A stretch of DNA of 64,000 nt, from NCBI GenBank assembly GCA_020638195.1, contig JACKJC010000001.1, positions 62,001-126,000 on the forward strand, in the 5' to 3' direction. How positions within the stretch are numbered: position 1 is the first letter of the stretch; each line of letters opens with the position of its first letter. The position numbers and the translations under genes are program-made. This document shows, in pieces, positions 34,885 through 43,651 of this stretch. The notes beneath the pieces are model-generated. The model saw only the letters and a program-made list of their open reading frames with translations. It ran no database searches and was not told the origin of the DNA. This DNA is from Methylobacteriaceae bacterium (GTDB taxonomy: Bacteria > Pseudomonadota > Alphaproteobacteria > Rhizobiales > Beijerinckiaceae).

Positions 34885-35913
34885 ATGGCGCTTTCACGCA
34901 GCAGGCGCATCCGCTCCGGACCCGATTATTGGCCGGGCTTCGTCGACGCTCTCTCGACGATGCTGCTCTCCTTCGTCTTCCTCATTACCGTCTTCATGGT
35001 CGCGCAATTCTTTCTCTCGCGCGACGTAACCGGCAAGGACGCCGCACTTCAGAAGCTCAACAAGCAGATCGAGCAATTGACCGCGCTGCTCGCGCTGGAA
35101 AAATCCGGCAAGGAGGAGGCGCAATCCTCACTCGCCACGCTCGCCGCGACCCTCGACACGACGAAGAAGCAGAACGCCGACCTCTCGGCGAAACTCGGCG
35201 CCGCCGAAGGCGCGGCGACCGGCGCCGGTGGCAAGGCCGATGCGCTGGCGCAAAAACTGACCGCCGAGCAGGAGCTCTCCGCCAAGGCGCAGGCGCAGGT
35301 CGATCTCCTCAACCAGCAGATCGCCGCGCTGCGCCGACAGCTCGCCGCCATCGAAGAAGCTTTGCAGGCTTCCGAAGCCAAGAACAAGGATTCAGCCGGC
35401 CAGATCGCCGATCTCGGCCAGCGCCTCAATCTCGCCCTCGCCCAGAAGGCGCAGGAACTCGCGCGCTACCGCTCCGATTTCTTCGGCCGTTTGCGCGAAA
35501 TCCTCGGCAACAAGCCGGGCATACGCGTCGTCGGCGATCGTTTCGTCTTCCAGTCCGAAGTCCTGTTCGATACGGGCGCCGCGGAGATCAATCCCGCCGG
35601 CAAGGCGCAGCTCGACCAGCTCGCCGCCGCGGTGACGGATCTCGAACGCGAGATCCCGCCATCCATTCCCTGGACGCTGCGCGTCGACGGGCATACCGAC
35701 ATCAGGCCGATCAAGTCCGCGCAATTCCCCTCCAACTGGGAATTGTCGTCGGCCCGCGCCATCGCGGTCGTGCAATATCTGATTTCCAAGGGCGTGCAGC
35801 CTTCGCACCTCGTGGCTGCCGGTTTCGGCGAGTTCCAGCCGATCGAACAGGGCGACAGCGAAGAAGCGCTGCGCCGCAACCGCCGCATCGAACTGAAGCT
35901 GACCGACAGGTGA
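34885..35913 (+). CDS. OmpA/MotB-like peptidoglycan-binding protein
   Basis: A 342-residue protein: short basic N-terminus, one membrane helix (about 20-42, 'DALSTMLLSFVFLITVFMVA'), a long coiled coil (about 50-195, rich in Lys, Glu, Gln, Ala), then an OmpA domain (about 215-342) with 'RVDGHTDIRPIKS' and 'NRRIELKLTDR'. This is the MotB/TolR-partner layout and fits a stator complex with the preceding MotA-like protein, reaching peptidoglycan. It starts 16 nt after the previous gene and its stop overlaps the next gene's GTG. Confidence 0.9.
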   Translation: MALSRSRRIRSGPDYWPGFVDALSTMLLSFVFLITVFMVAQFFLSRDVTGKDAALQKLNKQIEQLTALLALEKSGKEEAQSSLATLAATLDTTKKQNADLSAKLGAAEGAATGAGGKADALAQKLTAEQELSAKAQAQVDLLNQQIAALRRQLAAIEEALQASEAKNKDSAGQIADLGQRLNLALAQKAQELARYRSDFFGRLREILGNKPGIRVVGDRFVFQSEVLFDTGAAEINPAGKAQLDQLAAAVTDLEREIPPSIPWTLRVDGHTDIRPIKSAQFPSNWELSSARAIAVVQYLISKGVQPSHLVAAGFGEFQPIEQGDSEEALRRNRRIELKLTDR

Positions 35914-36389
35914 TCGCCACCCCTCGCCATATCGCTCCCATTCGCGACGCCGAACGCGCTGCGCTTCTCGACCTCTGGGTCGCGTCCTGGCGCGCGACCT
36001 TCCCGACGATCGATTTCGACGCGCGTCGCGACTGGTTCGTGAAACATCTCGCCGAACAGGAGGCGCAGGGCGCCGACCTCATCTGCATGTTCCAGGACGC
36101 TGCCAAACCCGGCGAGCGAAAACTCGTCGGCTTCGTGCTGATCGATCCGAAAACCGGCTGGCTCGACCAGATCGCCGTCAAGCCCAACGCCTTCGGCGCC
36201 GGCGTCGGCCGCGAACTCCTGAACGCCGCCAAGCGCGCATCCCCCGGCAAGATCCGCCTCGACGTCAACGCCGACAATTTTCGCGCGCTGCGCTTTTACA
36301 AGCGCGAGGGATTCACGCGGGTGGGAGCGGGCGTGAACAAGCTGTCGGGCAGAGAGACGGCAGTGCTGGAGTGGGTGCGGGAGGGCTAG
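35910..36389 (+). CDS. GNAT family N-acetyltransferase
   Basis: A 159-residue acetyltransferase. The acetyl-CoA motif is seen as 'LDQIAVKPNAFGAGVGRELL' followed by 'LDVNADNFRALRFYKREGF', which is motif B of RimI-like GNATs. Start GTG 35910 overlaps the stop of the OmpA-like gene (GTGA), so it is the third gene of that operon. Substrate unknown. Confidence 0.87.
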   Translation: MIATPRHIAPIRDAERAALLDLWVASWRATFPTIDFDARRDWFVKHLAEQEAQGADLICMFQDAAKPGERKLVGFVLIDPKTGWLDQIAVKPNAFGAGVGRELLNAAKRASPGKIRLDVNADNFRALRFYKREGFTRVGAGVNKLSGRETAVLEWVREG

Positions 36390-36576
36390 AGGATTGCCGC
36401 CGCCCGCTATCAATCGTTTGCGATCATTTCGACTCCGACAAGGCGAACTCGGAGCGGCGGGCGTCCGAGTCCCCAAGCCTCGCGATCGGCTCGACGCTTT
36501 GCTCCTGCGCCAAGGGGCCCGCAACCCTTACTGACATTTTGCGGGCGCCGGATAGAATGATCGCGATCCCAATCTG

Positions 36577-37680
36577 ATGGAAACCTTCATGTCGCAATTG
36601 TTCGAACCGCTGTCCTTCGCCCGCGGGCGCGCGATGTCCAACCGCTTCATGCTCGCGCCGCTCACCAATTCGCAAAGCCACGCAGACGGAACGCTGTCCG
36701 ACGACGAGTTCGAATGGCTCGCCTATCGGGCCGAGGGCGGGTTCGGGCTGGTCATGACCTGCGCCGCGCATGTGCAGCGGGTCGGCCAGGGCTTTCCCGG
36801 CCAGCTCGGCGTTTTCTCCGATGATCTGCTGCCCGGCCTCACGCGGCTTGCTGCGGGCATCCGGGCGCGCGGCGCGCTTTCGTCCGTGCAATTGCATCAC
36901 GCTGGCATTCGCGCGCCGGCCAAACTGATCGGCGGCGCGCCGCGCGGTCCGTCGGACGATGCGGAGACGGGCGCGAAGGCGCTCGACGAAGGCGAAATCG
37001 AGCAATTGATCGAGGATTTCGTCGCCGCCGCCGTGCGTTGCGAGAAGGCCGGATTCGACGGCGTCGAGATACACGGCGCACACGGATATATCCTGTGCGC
37101 CTTCCTCAGCGCCGATATCAATCGGCGCACGGACCGCTGGGGCGGCTCGCTCGACAACCGCGCACGCATCGTGCGCGAAATCATCAGGGGCGTGCGAGCG
37201 CGGACCTCGTCGCAATTCCAGCTCGGCCTGCGCCTGTCGCCGGAGCGTTTCGGCATGCGCCTGTCCGAGCAGCGGGCGCTCGCCGCCGAAATGCTGCAAT
37301 CCGGCGATCTCGACTATCTCGACATGTCGCTGTGGGACACGTTCAAGGATCCCGTGGAATCCGACTTTGCACACAAGCCGCTGATCGACTGGTTCACGGA
37401 CCTTCCGCGCGGCGCGACGCGCCTCGGGGTCGCCGGCAAGTTGATGAACGGCGCGGATTGCCGTCGCGTTCTGGAGCATGGCGCGGACTTCGCGCTGATC
37501 GGGCGCGCGGCGATCCTGCATCACGATTTCCCACGTCGGGTCGCTGCCGATCCGGACTTCCGCGCCCTCGCCATTCCCGTCACGCGGGAACACCTGCGCA
37601 ACGAGCGGCTTGGACCGAGTTTCATCGACTATATGAATACGTGGAAGGGCTTCGTCGCGGAGGAGAAGGCGGACGCGTAG
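36577..37680 (+). CDS. NADH:flavin oxidoreductase (Old Yellow Enzyme family)
   Basis: A 367-residue FMN enzyme with TIM-barrel features: 'NRFMLAPLTN', 'SVQLHHAGIRA', 'GFDGVEIHGAHGYIL', 'NRRTDRWGGSLDNRARI' and 'ADFALIGRAAILH'. OYEs reduce activated C=C bonds. An internal ATG (36589, 'MSQLFEPLSF') is an equally plausible start. The gene lies 204 nt before a benzoylformate decarboxylase-like gene, with an intergenic repeat between them. Natural substrate unknown. Confidence 0.92.
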   Translation: METFMSQLFEPLSFARGRAMSNRFMLAPLTNSQSHADGTLSDDEFEWLAYRAEGGFGLVMTCAAHVQRVGQGFPGQLGVFSDDLLPGLTRLAAGIRARGALSSVQLHHAGIRAPAKLIGGAPRGPSDDAETGAKALDEGEIEQLIEDFVAAAVRCEKAGFDGVEIHGAHGYILCAFLSADINRRTDRWGGSLDNRARIVREIIRGVRARTSSQFQLGLRLSPERFGMRLSEQRALAAEMLQSGDLDYLDMSLWDTFKDPVESDFAHKPLIDWFTDLPRGATRLGVAGKLMNGADCRRVLEHGADFALIGRAAILHHDFPRRVAADPDFRALAIPVTREHLRNERLGPSFIDYMNTWKGFVAEEKADA

Positions 37681-37720
37681 CGACGTCAAGGCGACTCGTC
37701 TTCGAACGAAGACAGGCCGC

Positions 37721-37809
37721 CTCATTGCGAGCGAAGCGAAGCAATCCATCCCGCACTGCTGGTGTGTCGTACGGGATGGATCGCCACGTCGCTGCGCTCG
37801 TCGCGTTGC
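37721..37809. repeat. Palindromic intergenic repeat, copy 2 (diverged)
   Basis: Starts CTCATTGCGAGCGAAGCGAA, contains the internal inverted pair CCATCCCG / CGGGATGG, and ends CGTCGCGTTGCC. It matches the copy at 14283-14363 in the left arm and layout but the right arm has drifted. It sits between the OYE gene and the ThDP enzyme gene. Confidence 0.75.
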
Positions 37810-37883
37810 CGGCCCTCCTCTCGCCATGCAAATCTCCGCATCGACACGCGCGACCAAACAACGCGCCGCCGGGAGAAACGAAA

Positions 37884-39548
37884 ATGCGTGGACGCACCGT
37901 GTTGATGGAAAGCCTCGTAACGCAGGGCGTGCGCTTCATCTTCGGCAATCCCGGCACGACCGAAACCCCGCTGCTCGACAGCCTGCCGGCCTATCCGCAG
38001 ATCGAATACGTGACGGCGCTGCACGAGAGCGTCGCGGTGGGCGCCGCGAGTTTCTACGCGCAGGCGTCGGGCGAATGTCCTGTCGTCAACCTGCATGTCG
38101 CGCCGGGTCTCGGCAACGCCATGGGCTCGCTCTACAACGCCTTCAAGGCGAATTCGCCGATGGTCGTCACTGCTGGACAGCAGGATACGCGCATGCGGCT
38201 CGCCAATCCGCTTCTCGGTCATGATCTCGTAGCCATGGCCGAGCCCGTCACGAAATGGAGCGTGCAGATCGAGCGCGCCGACGAAATCGCGCCCATCCTG
38301 CGCCGCGCTTTCAAGGTGGCGATCGACGCGCCGCAAGGCCCGGTCTTCGTCGCCCTGCCCATCGACGTCATGGAGCAGGAAACCGACATCGGCCCGACGC
38401 CGCCCGATGCTCTGTGGCGCGCGACGCGACCGGACCCCGCCGGCGTCGATGCGATCGCAGCCCTCCTTCTGACCGCCACGCGCCCCGCGATCGTCGCCGG
38501 CGACGATGTCGCGCGATCGAACGCGCATGCCGAACTCGTGGCGCTCGCCGAAGCGATCGGCGCGCCGGTCTGGTTCGAGGGCCTTCGCCACCATGCGAAC
38601 TTTCCGACCGGCCATTCCAACTACCGACAATCGTTGCCGCCGGATGCGGCGCAGGTGCGCAAGGCGTTCGGCGATTCCGACCTCGTCCTGCTGCTCGGCG
38701 GCCCCTTCTTCGAGGACGTGTGGTTCGCGCAAGGCAGTCACTTTCCCGACGGCGCCAAGGTCGTGCAGATCGAGGAATCGGCCGAAAGGCTCGCGTTCAA
38801 TCATCGTCTCGACGTGGGTCTCGTCGGCGCGATGAAGCCGAGCCTCGCCACGCTCGCGGAAACCGTCCGCACTAAAGCCTCGTCCGATTTTTCAAGCGCC
38901 GCGCAAGCGCGCAACCAAGCGCTCGCCGAGTTGCGCACTCGGGAACGGCAGGCCTACGACGCGCGGCTCGAAAAAAGCTGGCGCCGCGAGCCGGCCTCCA
39001 TGCCGCGCGCCATGGCCGAATTGCGCAAGGGACTGCCGGACGACGTCGTCATCGTCGACGAGAGCATCACGGCCAGTCTCGATCTCGCGCGCGCCTTTGA
39101 TTTCCGCAGCTTCGGCGATTATTTCAGCGGCCGCGGCGGCGGCATCGGCCAGGGGCTCGCCGGCGCGCTCGGCGTCAAGCTCGCCATGCCCGACCGCCCG
39201 GTCGTCGCCGTCTCCGGCGACGGCTCCGCCATGTACAGCATCCAGGCGCTGTGGAGCGCCGCGCATCACGATCTGCCGATCGTCTTCGTCATCCTCGCCA
39301 ACCGCGAATACCGCATCCTCAAACACAATGTGGACGTGTGGCGCCGCTCTTTCGACGTCGCCTCGCAGCATCCCTATCAGAACATGGATTTATCGGGACC
39401 GGATCTCGACTTCGCGAAACTCGCCGCCGGAATGGGCGTCGAGGGGATGCGCATCGACAATGCCGACGACATAGCGCCGGCCTTGCGCAAGGCCGTGGCG
39501 GCCAACCGGCCCTACCTCGTGGAAATTTCCATCGAGGGAAAACGATGA
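37884..39548 (+). CDS. ThDP-dependent decarboxylase, benzoylformate decarboxylase-like
   Basis: A 554-residue enzyme of the acetolactate synthase / benzoylformate decarboxylase group. 'FIFGNPGTTETPLLD' and 'ALHESVAVGAASFYAQ' (catalytic Glu) open the Pyr domain; 'EGLRHHANFPTGHSNYRQ' carries the His pair near the BFD active site; the PP domain has 'SGDGSAMYSIQALWSAAHHD', the ThDP motif. ATG 37884 with GGGAGA upstream gives the normal N-terminus. Residue choice fits BFD-type 2-oxo-acid decarboxylases better than acetolactate synthase, but the substrate is not certain. The dioxygenase gene downstream is convergent. Confidence 0.88.
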   Translation: MRGRTVLMESLVTQGVRFIFGNPGTTETPLLDSLPAYPQIEYVTALHESVAVGAASFYAQASGECPVVNLHVAPGLGNAMGSLYNAFKANSPMVVTAGQQDTRMRLANPLLGHDLVAMAEPVTKWSVQIERADEIAPILRRAFKVAIDAPQGPVFVALPIDVMEQETDIGPTPPDALWRATRPDPAGVDAIAALLLTATRPAIVAGDDVARSNAHAELVALAEAIGAPVWFEGLRHHANFPTGHSNYRQSLPPDAAQVRKAFGDSDLVLLLGGPFFEDVWFAQGSHFPDGAKVVQIEESAERLAFNHRLDVGLVGAMKPSLATLAETVRTKASSDFSSAAQARNQALAELRTRERQAYDARLEKSWRREPASMPRAMAELRKGLPDDVVIVDESITASLDLARAFDFRSFGDYFSGRGGGIGQGLAGALGVKLAMPDRPVVAVSGDGSAMYSIQALWSAAHHDLPIVFVILANREYRILKHNVDVWRRSFDVASQHPYQNMDLSGPDLDFAKLAAGMGVEGMRIDNADDIAPALRKAVAANRPYLVEISIEGKR

Positions 39549-39572
39549 AGCGCGAGACGGCTAGCGCGCCGG

Positions 39573-40451
39573 CTACGTCCGCCGGTCCGCGATGGTGGTG
39601 CGATGCAGCAGCCGGTCGTGGCCGTCATAGCCGCCGGTGGCGCGGTGCAGGACGACGCGATTGTCCCATATGACCAGCATGTTCGGCGCCCACTTGTGGC
39701 GATAGACGACCTCATCGGGCGTCTGCCATTTCACGACCTCGCGCAGCAGCGCGTCGCCATCCTCGCAATTTTCCAGCGCGATGATGTAGCCGTGCGTACT
39801 GAAGATCGCGCGCCGGCCGGTCTCGGGATGCGCGCGCACGAGCGGATGGCGCTGCGTCGCCATCGCGGTTTCCGAATGCACGATATCCATGGAGCGGCCG
39901 ATGTCGCGCTCGCCATACTGGCCCTTCGGCGCATAACCGCCACGCGCCGAATGGACCGCGATCACGCCCTCGAGTTTCGCGCGCAGATCGGCGGGCATGC
40001 GATCGTAGGCCATCTGCTGGTTGGCGTACCAAGTGTCGCCGCCGACCGGCGGAATGTCGATGCCGTAGAGGCAGGTGAAAGCCGGCGGTATTTCGAGAAA
40101 GCTCCAGTCGCTGTGCCAATTCTCCGCGAAGAGCGGCGCGGTCTCGTTCGCCCGGCGGCGGATTGCGGCAATGTGCTTCCGGTCGGGGATCGGGCGGATA
40201 TAGGGATCGTCGCCGAACGGGCCGAAGGTCAGTGAAACGCGCTCGAGATCGTCGTCGTCGAGCTTCTGGTCGGGAAAGGCGACCACGCCCTGCGTCACCA
40301 GCGCGACGCGGATGCGGCCCGCCGTTTCCGTATCCAGCGGCAGTCTGAGGTCGACGCCGCGCACGACGGCGCCGAAGGGCCCGTCGGCGGGGGCGATCGT
40401 CAGGCCAGCGGCATTTGAATGCGAAATGTCCATCTTCTGAACGACAGCCAT
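39573..40451 (-). CDS. TauD/TfdA-family 2-oxoglutarate dioxygenase
   Basis: A 292-residue Fe(II)/2-oxoglutarate oxygenase. The iron triad is clear: His-x-Asp in 'NWHSDWSFLEIPP' and the distal His in 'WDNRVVLHRATGGYDGHDRL', with Arg for 2-oxoglutarate in 'LLHRTT'. 'YANQQMAYDRMP' is typical of the family. Members hydroxylate taurine, 2,4-D, or other small acids; the substrate here is not predictable. It is convergent with the ThDP enzyme gene and monocistronic. Confidence 0.92.
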   Translation of the reverse strand: MAVVQKMDISHSNAAGLTIAPADGPFGAVVRGVDLRLPLDTETAGRIRVALVTQGVVAFPDQKLDDDDLERVSLTFGPFGDDPYIRPIPDRKHIAAIRRRANETAPLFAENWHSDWSFLEIPPAFTCLYGIDIPPVGGDTWYANQQMAYDRMPADLRAKLEGVIAVHSARGGYAPKGQYGERDIGRSMDIVHSETAMATQRHPLVRAHPETGRRAIFSTHGYIIALENCEDGDALLREVVKWQTPDEVVYRHKWAPNMLVIWDNRVVLHRATGGYDGHDRLLHRTTIADRRT

Positions 40452-40580
40452 TTTTCTCTCCCGTCGGCTCGCCGCATTGCCTGCGACCTTGCCCGGAGGT
40501 TAGGGCCGGCGCACGCATCCCGACAAGAGAGATCGTAATTCTTGGCCGCGGGCTCAAGCGACGCTGTCAGCGGTTCGCCC

Positions 40581-42395
40581 CTACTCCGCCGCCTTGTCCC
40601 CGGCGAGCGCCGCGGCGCCCGTCTCGAACTGCAAGCGCGCGAGGCGCGCGTAAATTCCGTTGCGCGCGACCAGCGTCGCATGCGTGCCTTCTTCCACCAC
40701 GCGACCGGCTTCCATGACGAGAATGCGGTCGGCTTCGAGCACGGTAGCCAGGCGATGCGCGATGACGAGCGTCGTGCGGTTTTCCATTACGCCATGCAGC
40801 GCTTTCTGCACGGCGGCCTCGTTCTCGGCGTCGAGCGCCGATGTCGCCTCGTCCAGCAGCAGGATCGGCGCGTCCTTCAGGATCGCACGCGCGATCGCGA
40901 GCCGCTGACGCTGGCCGCCGGACAGCGTCACGCCGCGTTCGCCGATCACGCTGTCGTAGCCCTTGTCGAGTTCGCGGATGAAGCCGTCGGCCGCCGCGCG
41001 CTTGGCCGCCTCGATCACCTCTTCGCGCGTCGCCTCCGGCTTTCCGTAGGCGATGTTCTCCGCGACCGTCGCCGCAAAGATCGTCGCCTCCTGCGCGACC
41101 AGCGCGATTCGCGCGCGCAACTCCGCCGGATCGACGGTCTTGATGTCGACGCCGTCGATCATCACGCGCCCGGATTGCGGATCGTAAAAACGCGCCATCA
41201 ACTGGAACAGCGTCGACTTGCCCGCGCCCGACGCGCCGACGATGGCGACGCGCTCGCCGGGCGCGACCTTGAAGGTGAGATCGTCGACGACGCCCGCCTG
41301 CGGGGCCGCCGGATAGGAGAAAGTCACGCGATCGAAAGCGACCTCGCCGCGCGCAGGCGTCGGCAGCGCCGCAGGCTGCGCCGGCGCGAAAATCTTCGGC
41401 TGCACGGACAGAAGGTCAGCGATGCGCCCCGCCGCGCCCGAGGCGGCTGCGACCTCGCTCCAGACCTGGCTTAGCTCGCCGAGCGAGCTGGCGCCCAGCA
41501 CCGCATAGAGCACGAATTGCGAGAGCATGCCGCCGGTCATCTTGCCGTCAAGCACGTCATGCGCGCCGTACCACAGCACGCCGATCACACTGGCGAATGC
41601 CATGAAGATCGCGGTCGCGGTGAGGATCGAGCGCGCCTTGGTCGCGGTGCGCGCGGCGTCGTAGGCCTCTTCCACCTCGCGCGCGAACCGCGCGGTCGTC
41701 GCCTTCTCCGCGCCGAAGGCCTGCATTGTGCGCACCGCGCTGAGATTCTCCGCCGCGAAGGCGGAGGCGTCGGCGAGCGTGTCCTGCGCGCGCCGCGAAC
41801 GCTTGCGCACGAGCCGGCCCGAGCCGATCAGCGGAAAGACGATGATCGGAATGGCCACCAGCACCAGGCCCGACAGTTTCGGGCTCGACAGCACCATCAG
41901 CGCGATGGCGCCGACGAACATGAAGAGATTGCGCAACAGAATCGAGGCCGAGGCGCCGAATGCGGACTTGAGCTGCGTCGTGTCGGCGGTCAGGCGCGAT
42001 ACGAGTTCGCCGACGCGCGCCGAGTCGTAAAAGGAAGCATCGAGCCGCGACAGATGCGCGAACACGTCGTCGCGCAGATCGGCGACCACGCGCTCGCCGA
42101 TGGTCATCACGAGGTAGTAGCGGCAGCCCGACGCCAGAGCGAGCGCGCCAACCACCGCGAGCATGGCGGCGAAATAGCTGTTGATGAGCCCCGCGCTCGA
42201 CCCCGAGAAACCGAAGTCGATCATCCGCCGCACGGCGAAGGGAAAGGTCAGCGTCGCGGCCGAGGCGACCGTCAGCGCCACGACGGCGAGCGCGATCCGG
42301 CCGCGATTGCGCAGCGCATAGGGCAGAAGGGGTTTCAGCGCGGCGAGCGAGCGCTCGCGGCGCTTCTCGCCAGCGGCAGGGGGTTCGGTCGACAT
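40581..42395 (-). CDS. ABC transporter, fused permease-ATPase (MsbA-like exporter)
   Basis: A 604-residue half-transporter with six membrane helices (about 35-315) and a C-terminal ATPase. Motifs are Walker A 'VGASGAGKSTLF', the signature 'LSGGQRQRLAIARAIL', Walker B 'ILLLDEATSALD' and the H-loop 'LVIAHRLATV'. It works as a dimer exporting lipids, peptides or drugs. ATG 42395 gives a sensible N-terminus; the open frame upstream is non-coding. Close to the alphaproteobacterial exporters often annotated as lipid A export, but the substrate is not shown by sequence. Confidence 0.93.
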   Translation of the reverse strand: MSTEPPAAGEKRRERSLAALKPLLPYALRNRGRIALAVVALTVASAATLTFPFAVRRMIDFGFSGSSAGLINSYFAAMLAVVGALALASGCRYYLVMTIGERVVADLRDDVFAHLSRLDASFYDSARVGELVSRLTADTTQLKSAFGASASILLRNLFMFVGAIALMVLSSPKLSGLVLVAIPIIVFPLIGSGRLVRKRSRRAQDTLADASAFAAENLSAVRTMQAFGAEKATTARFAREVEEAYDAARTATKARSILTATAIFMAFASVIGVLWYGAHDVLDGKMTGGMLSQFVLYAVLGASSLGELSQVWSEVAAASGAAGRIADLLSVQPKIFAPAQPAALPTPARGEVAFDRVTFSYPAAPQAGVVDDLTFKVAPGERVAIVGASGAGKSTLFQLMARFYDPQSGRVMIDGVDIKTVDPAELRARIALVAQEATIFAATVAENIAYGKPEATREEVIEAAKRAAADGFIRELDKGYDSVIGERGVTLSGGQRQRLAIARAILKDAPILLLDEATSALDAENEAAVQKALHGVMENRTTLVIAHRLATVLEADRILVMEAGRVVEEGTHATLVARNGIYARLARLQFETGAAALAGDKAAE

Positions 42396-42589
42396 CGCGC
42401 TTCTATAGACCCATCGAGGCGCAGGCGCGCGCGAAAATCGCCGCCGGCCCCGCGACAAATTGTGGCCCCCGGCCCCGCCCTGTGCGGGAAATGCGGCGTC
42501 GGGCTTGATCCTGCCGTCGAAATCGGGCATACGACCCGCCAATCGAAGCGGGCTTTCGCCGGCTTGGACCAAGATTCCGGAAAAGACCC

Positions 42590-42715
42590 ATGAAAGTCCG
42601 CAATTCCCTCAAGTCCCTGCGCTCGCGTCATCGCGACAACCAGATCGTCCGCCGCAAGGGCCGCGTCTACATCATCAACAAGACCCAGAAGCGCTACAAG
42701 GCGCGTCAGGGCTGA
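42590..42715 (+). CDS. rpmJ: Ribosomal protein bL36
   Basis: A 41-residue large-subunit protein: 'MKVRNSLKSLRSRHRDNQIV' then 'RRKGRVYIINKTQKRYKARQ'. This is the longer, Cys-lacking alphaproteobacterial form that does not carry the zinc-binding Cys set. It is transcribed alone, divergent from the ABC exporter, and followed by a strong terminator. Confidence 0.97.
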   Translation: MKVRNSLKSLRSRHRDNQIVRRKGRVYIINKTQKRYKARQG

Positions 42716-42740
42716 TCCCGCGTTCCACGCGGTTGCTCAG

Positions 42741-42763
42741 GCCCCGGCTCGCCGGGGCTTTTT
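42741..42763 (+). terminator. Rho-independent terminator of rpmJ
   Basis: GCCCCGGC (42741-42748) pairs with GCCGGGGC (42751-42758), followed immediately by TTTTT. Strong and 25 nt after the stop codon. Confidence 0.88.
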
Positions 42764-42826
42764 GTTTGGGCGTCTTGCCTGCGCTCGGGCTTTGACGGCG
42801 GCTTCGCCGCGCCCTAGCTTGGTTTC

Positions 42827-43651
42827 ATGACCTCCGCGTTCGCCCGCGCCGCGCTCGCGGCGCTTCTGGTAGTCGGCCTCGCCGCGCCTGTCGCGCTGGC
42901 CCAGAGCGGCTTCGCGCAGCTCGACCCCGCCCCGCCCGGAAAGCGCAGCGGCAATACGCTGAACATCCCCGGCCTTCCCCCGATCCAGCTGCCGCCCGGC
43001 GCCCGCGCCTTCGGCCCAAGCGGCCCCGGCGTCGACGACCAGCCGGCGCGCCCGGCCCGACCGCTGGCCGGGCCCGGACGCAGCGAGCCGCGCCGCGAGA
43101 AGCGCGAGTCGGAACGCAAGAAACCCGACCGCATCGCTCCCCATTCCGTCCCCACCAACGAGGCCCAGCGCGCCAAGGTGCTGGACGCGCTATATGCCAG
43201 ACTCAAGGCCGCCGACGACCACGACGACGCCAAGGGCGTGGCCGTCGCCATCGAGCGTGTCTGGCTGCGCTCGGGTTCCGATACAGCCGATCTGCTCATG
43301 GCCCGCGCCACCGCCGCCATGGCGGGCCACGACATGAAGACGGCCGAGGCCCTGCTCGATTCCATCGTCGCGCTGGAGCCCGGCTGGGCCGAAGGCTGGA
43401 ACAAGCGAGCCATGCTGCGCTTCAACAGCGACAATATCGACGGAGCCATGGCCGATCTCGAGCATGTCCTGAAGATCGAGCCGCGTCATTTCGTGGCGCT
43501 CGCCGGTCTCGGCGCCATCCTTCACAAGTCCGGCCTCGACAAACGGGCGCTCGACGCCTATCGCCGCGCGCTCGATCTCTATCCACAGCAGCCCGACATA
43601 AGGAAATCGGTCGAGAAGCTGCAGATCGAGGTCGAAGGGCGCGATATTTGA
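42827..43651 (+). CDS. Secreted tetratricopeptide-repeat protein
   Basis: A 274-residue protein with a signal peptide ('ALLVVGLAAPVALAQ', about residues 12-26), a Pro/Gly-rich linker (about 30-105), and TPR-type helices from about residue 110, clearest in 'GWAEGWNKRAMLRF' and 'GLGAILHKSGLDKRALDAYR'. Probably periplasmic and protein-binding. The stop overlaps the next gene's TTG start by four bases, so the hydrolase is coupled. Confidence 0.85.
   Translation: MTSAFARAALAALLVVGLAAPVALAQSGFAQLDPAPPGKRSGNTLNIPGLPPIQLPPGARAFGPSGPGVDDQPARPARPLAGPGRSEPRREKRESERKKPDRIAPHSVPTNEAQRAKVLDALYARLKAADDHDDAKGVAVAIERVWLRSGSDTADLLMARATAAMAGHDMKTAEALLDSIVALEPGWAEGWNKRAMLRFNSDNIDGAMADLEHVLKIEPRHFVALAGLGAILHKSGLDKRALDAYRRALDLYPQQPDIRKSVEKLQIEVEGRDI

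Noticed and set aside
33912..35913. Zorya (ZorAB) antiphage system
   Set aside because: Only a MotA-like and an OmpA-like gene are present; no ZorC, ZorD or ZorE-type gene is near, and the pair lies among housekeeping genes.
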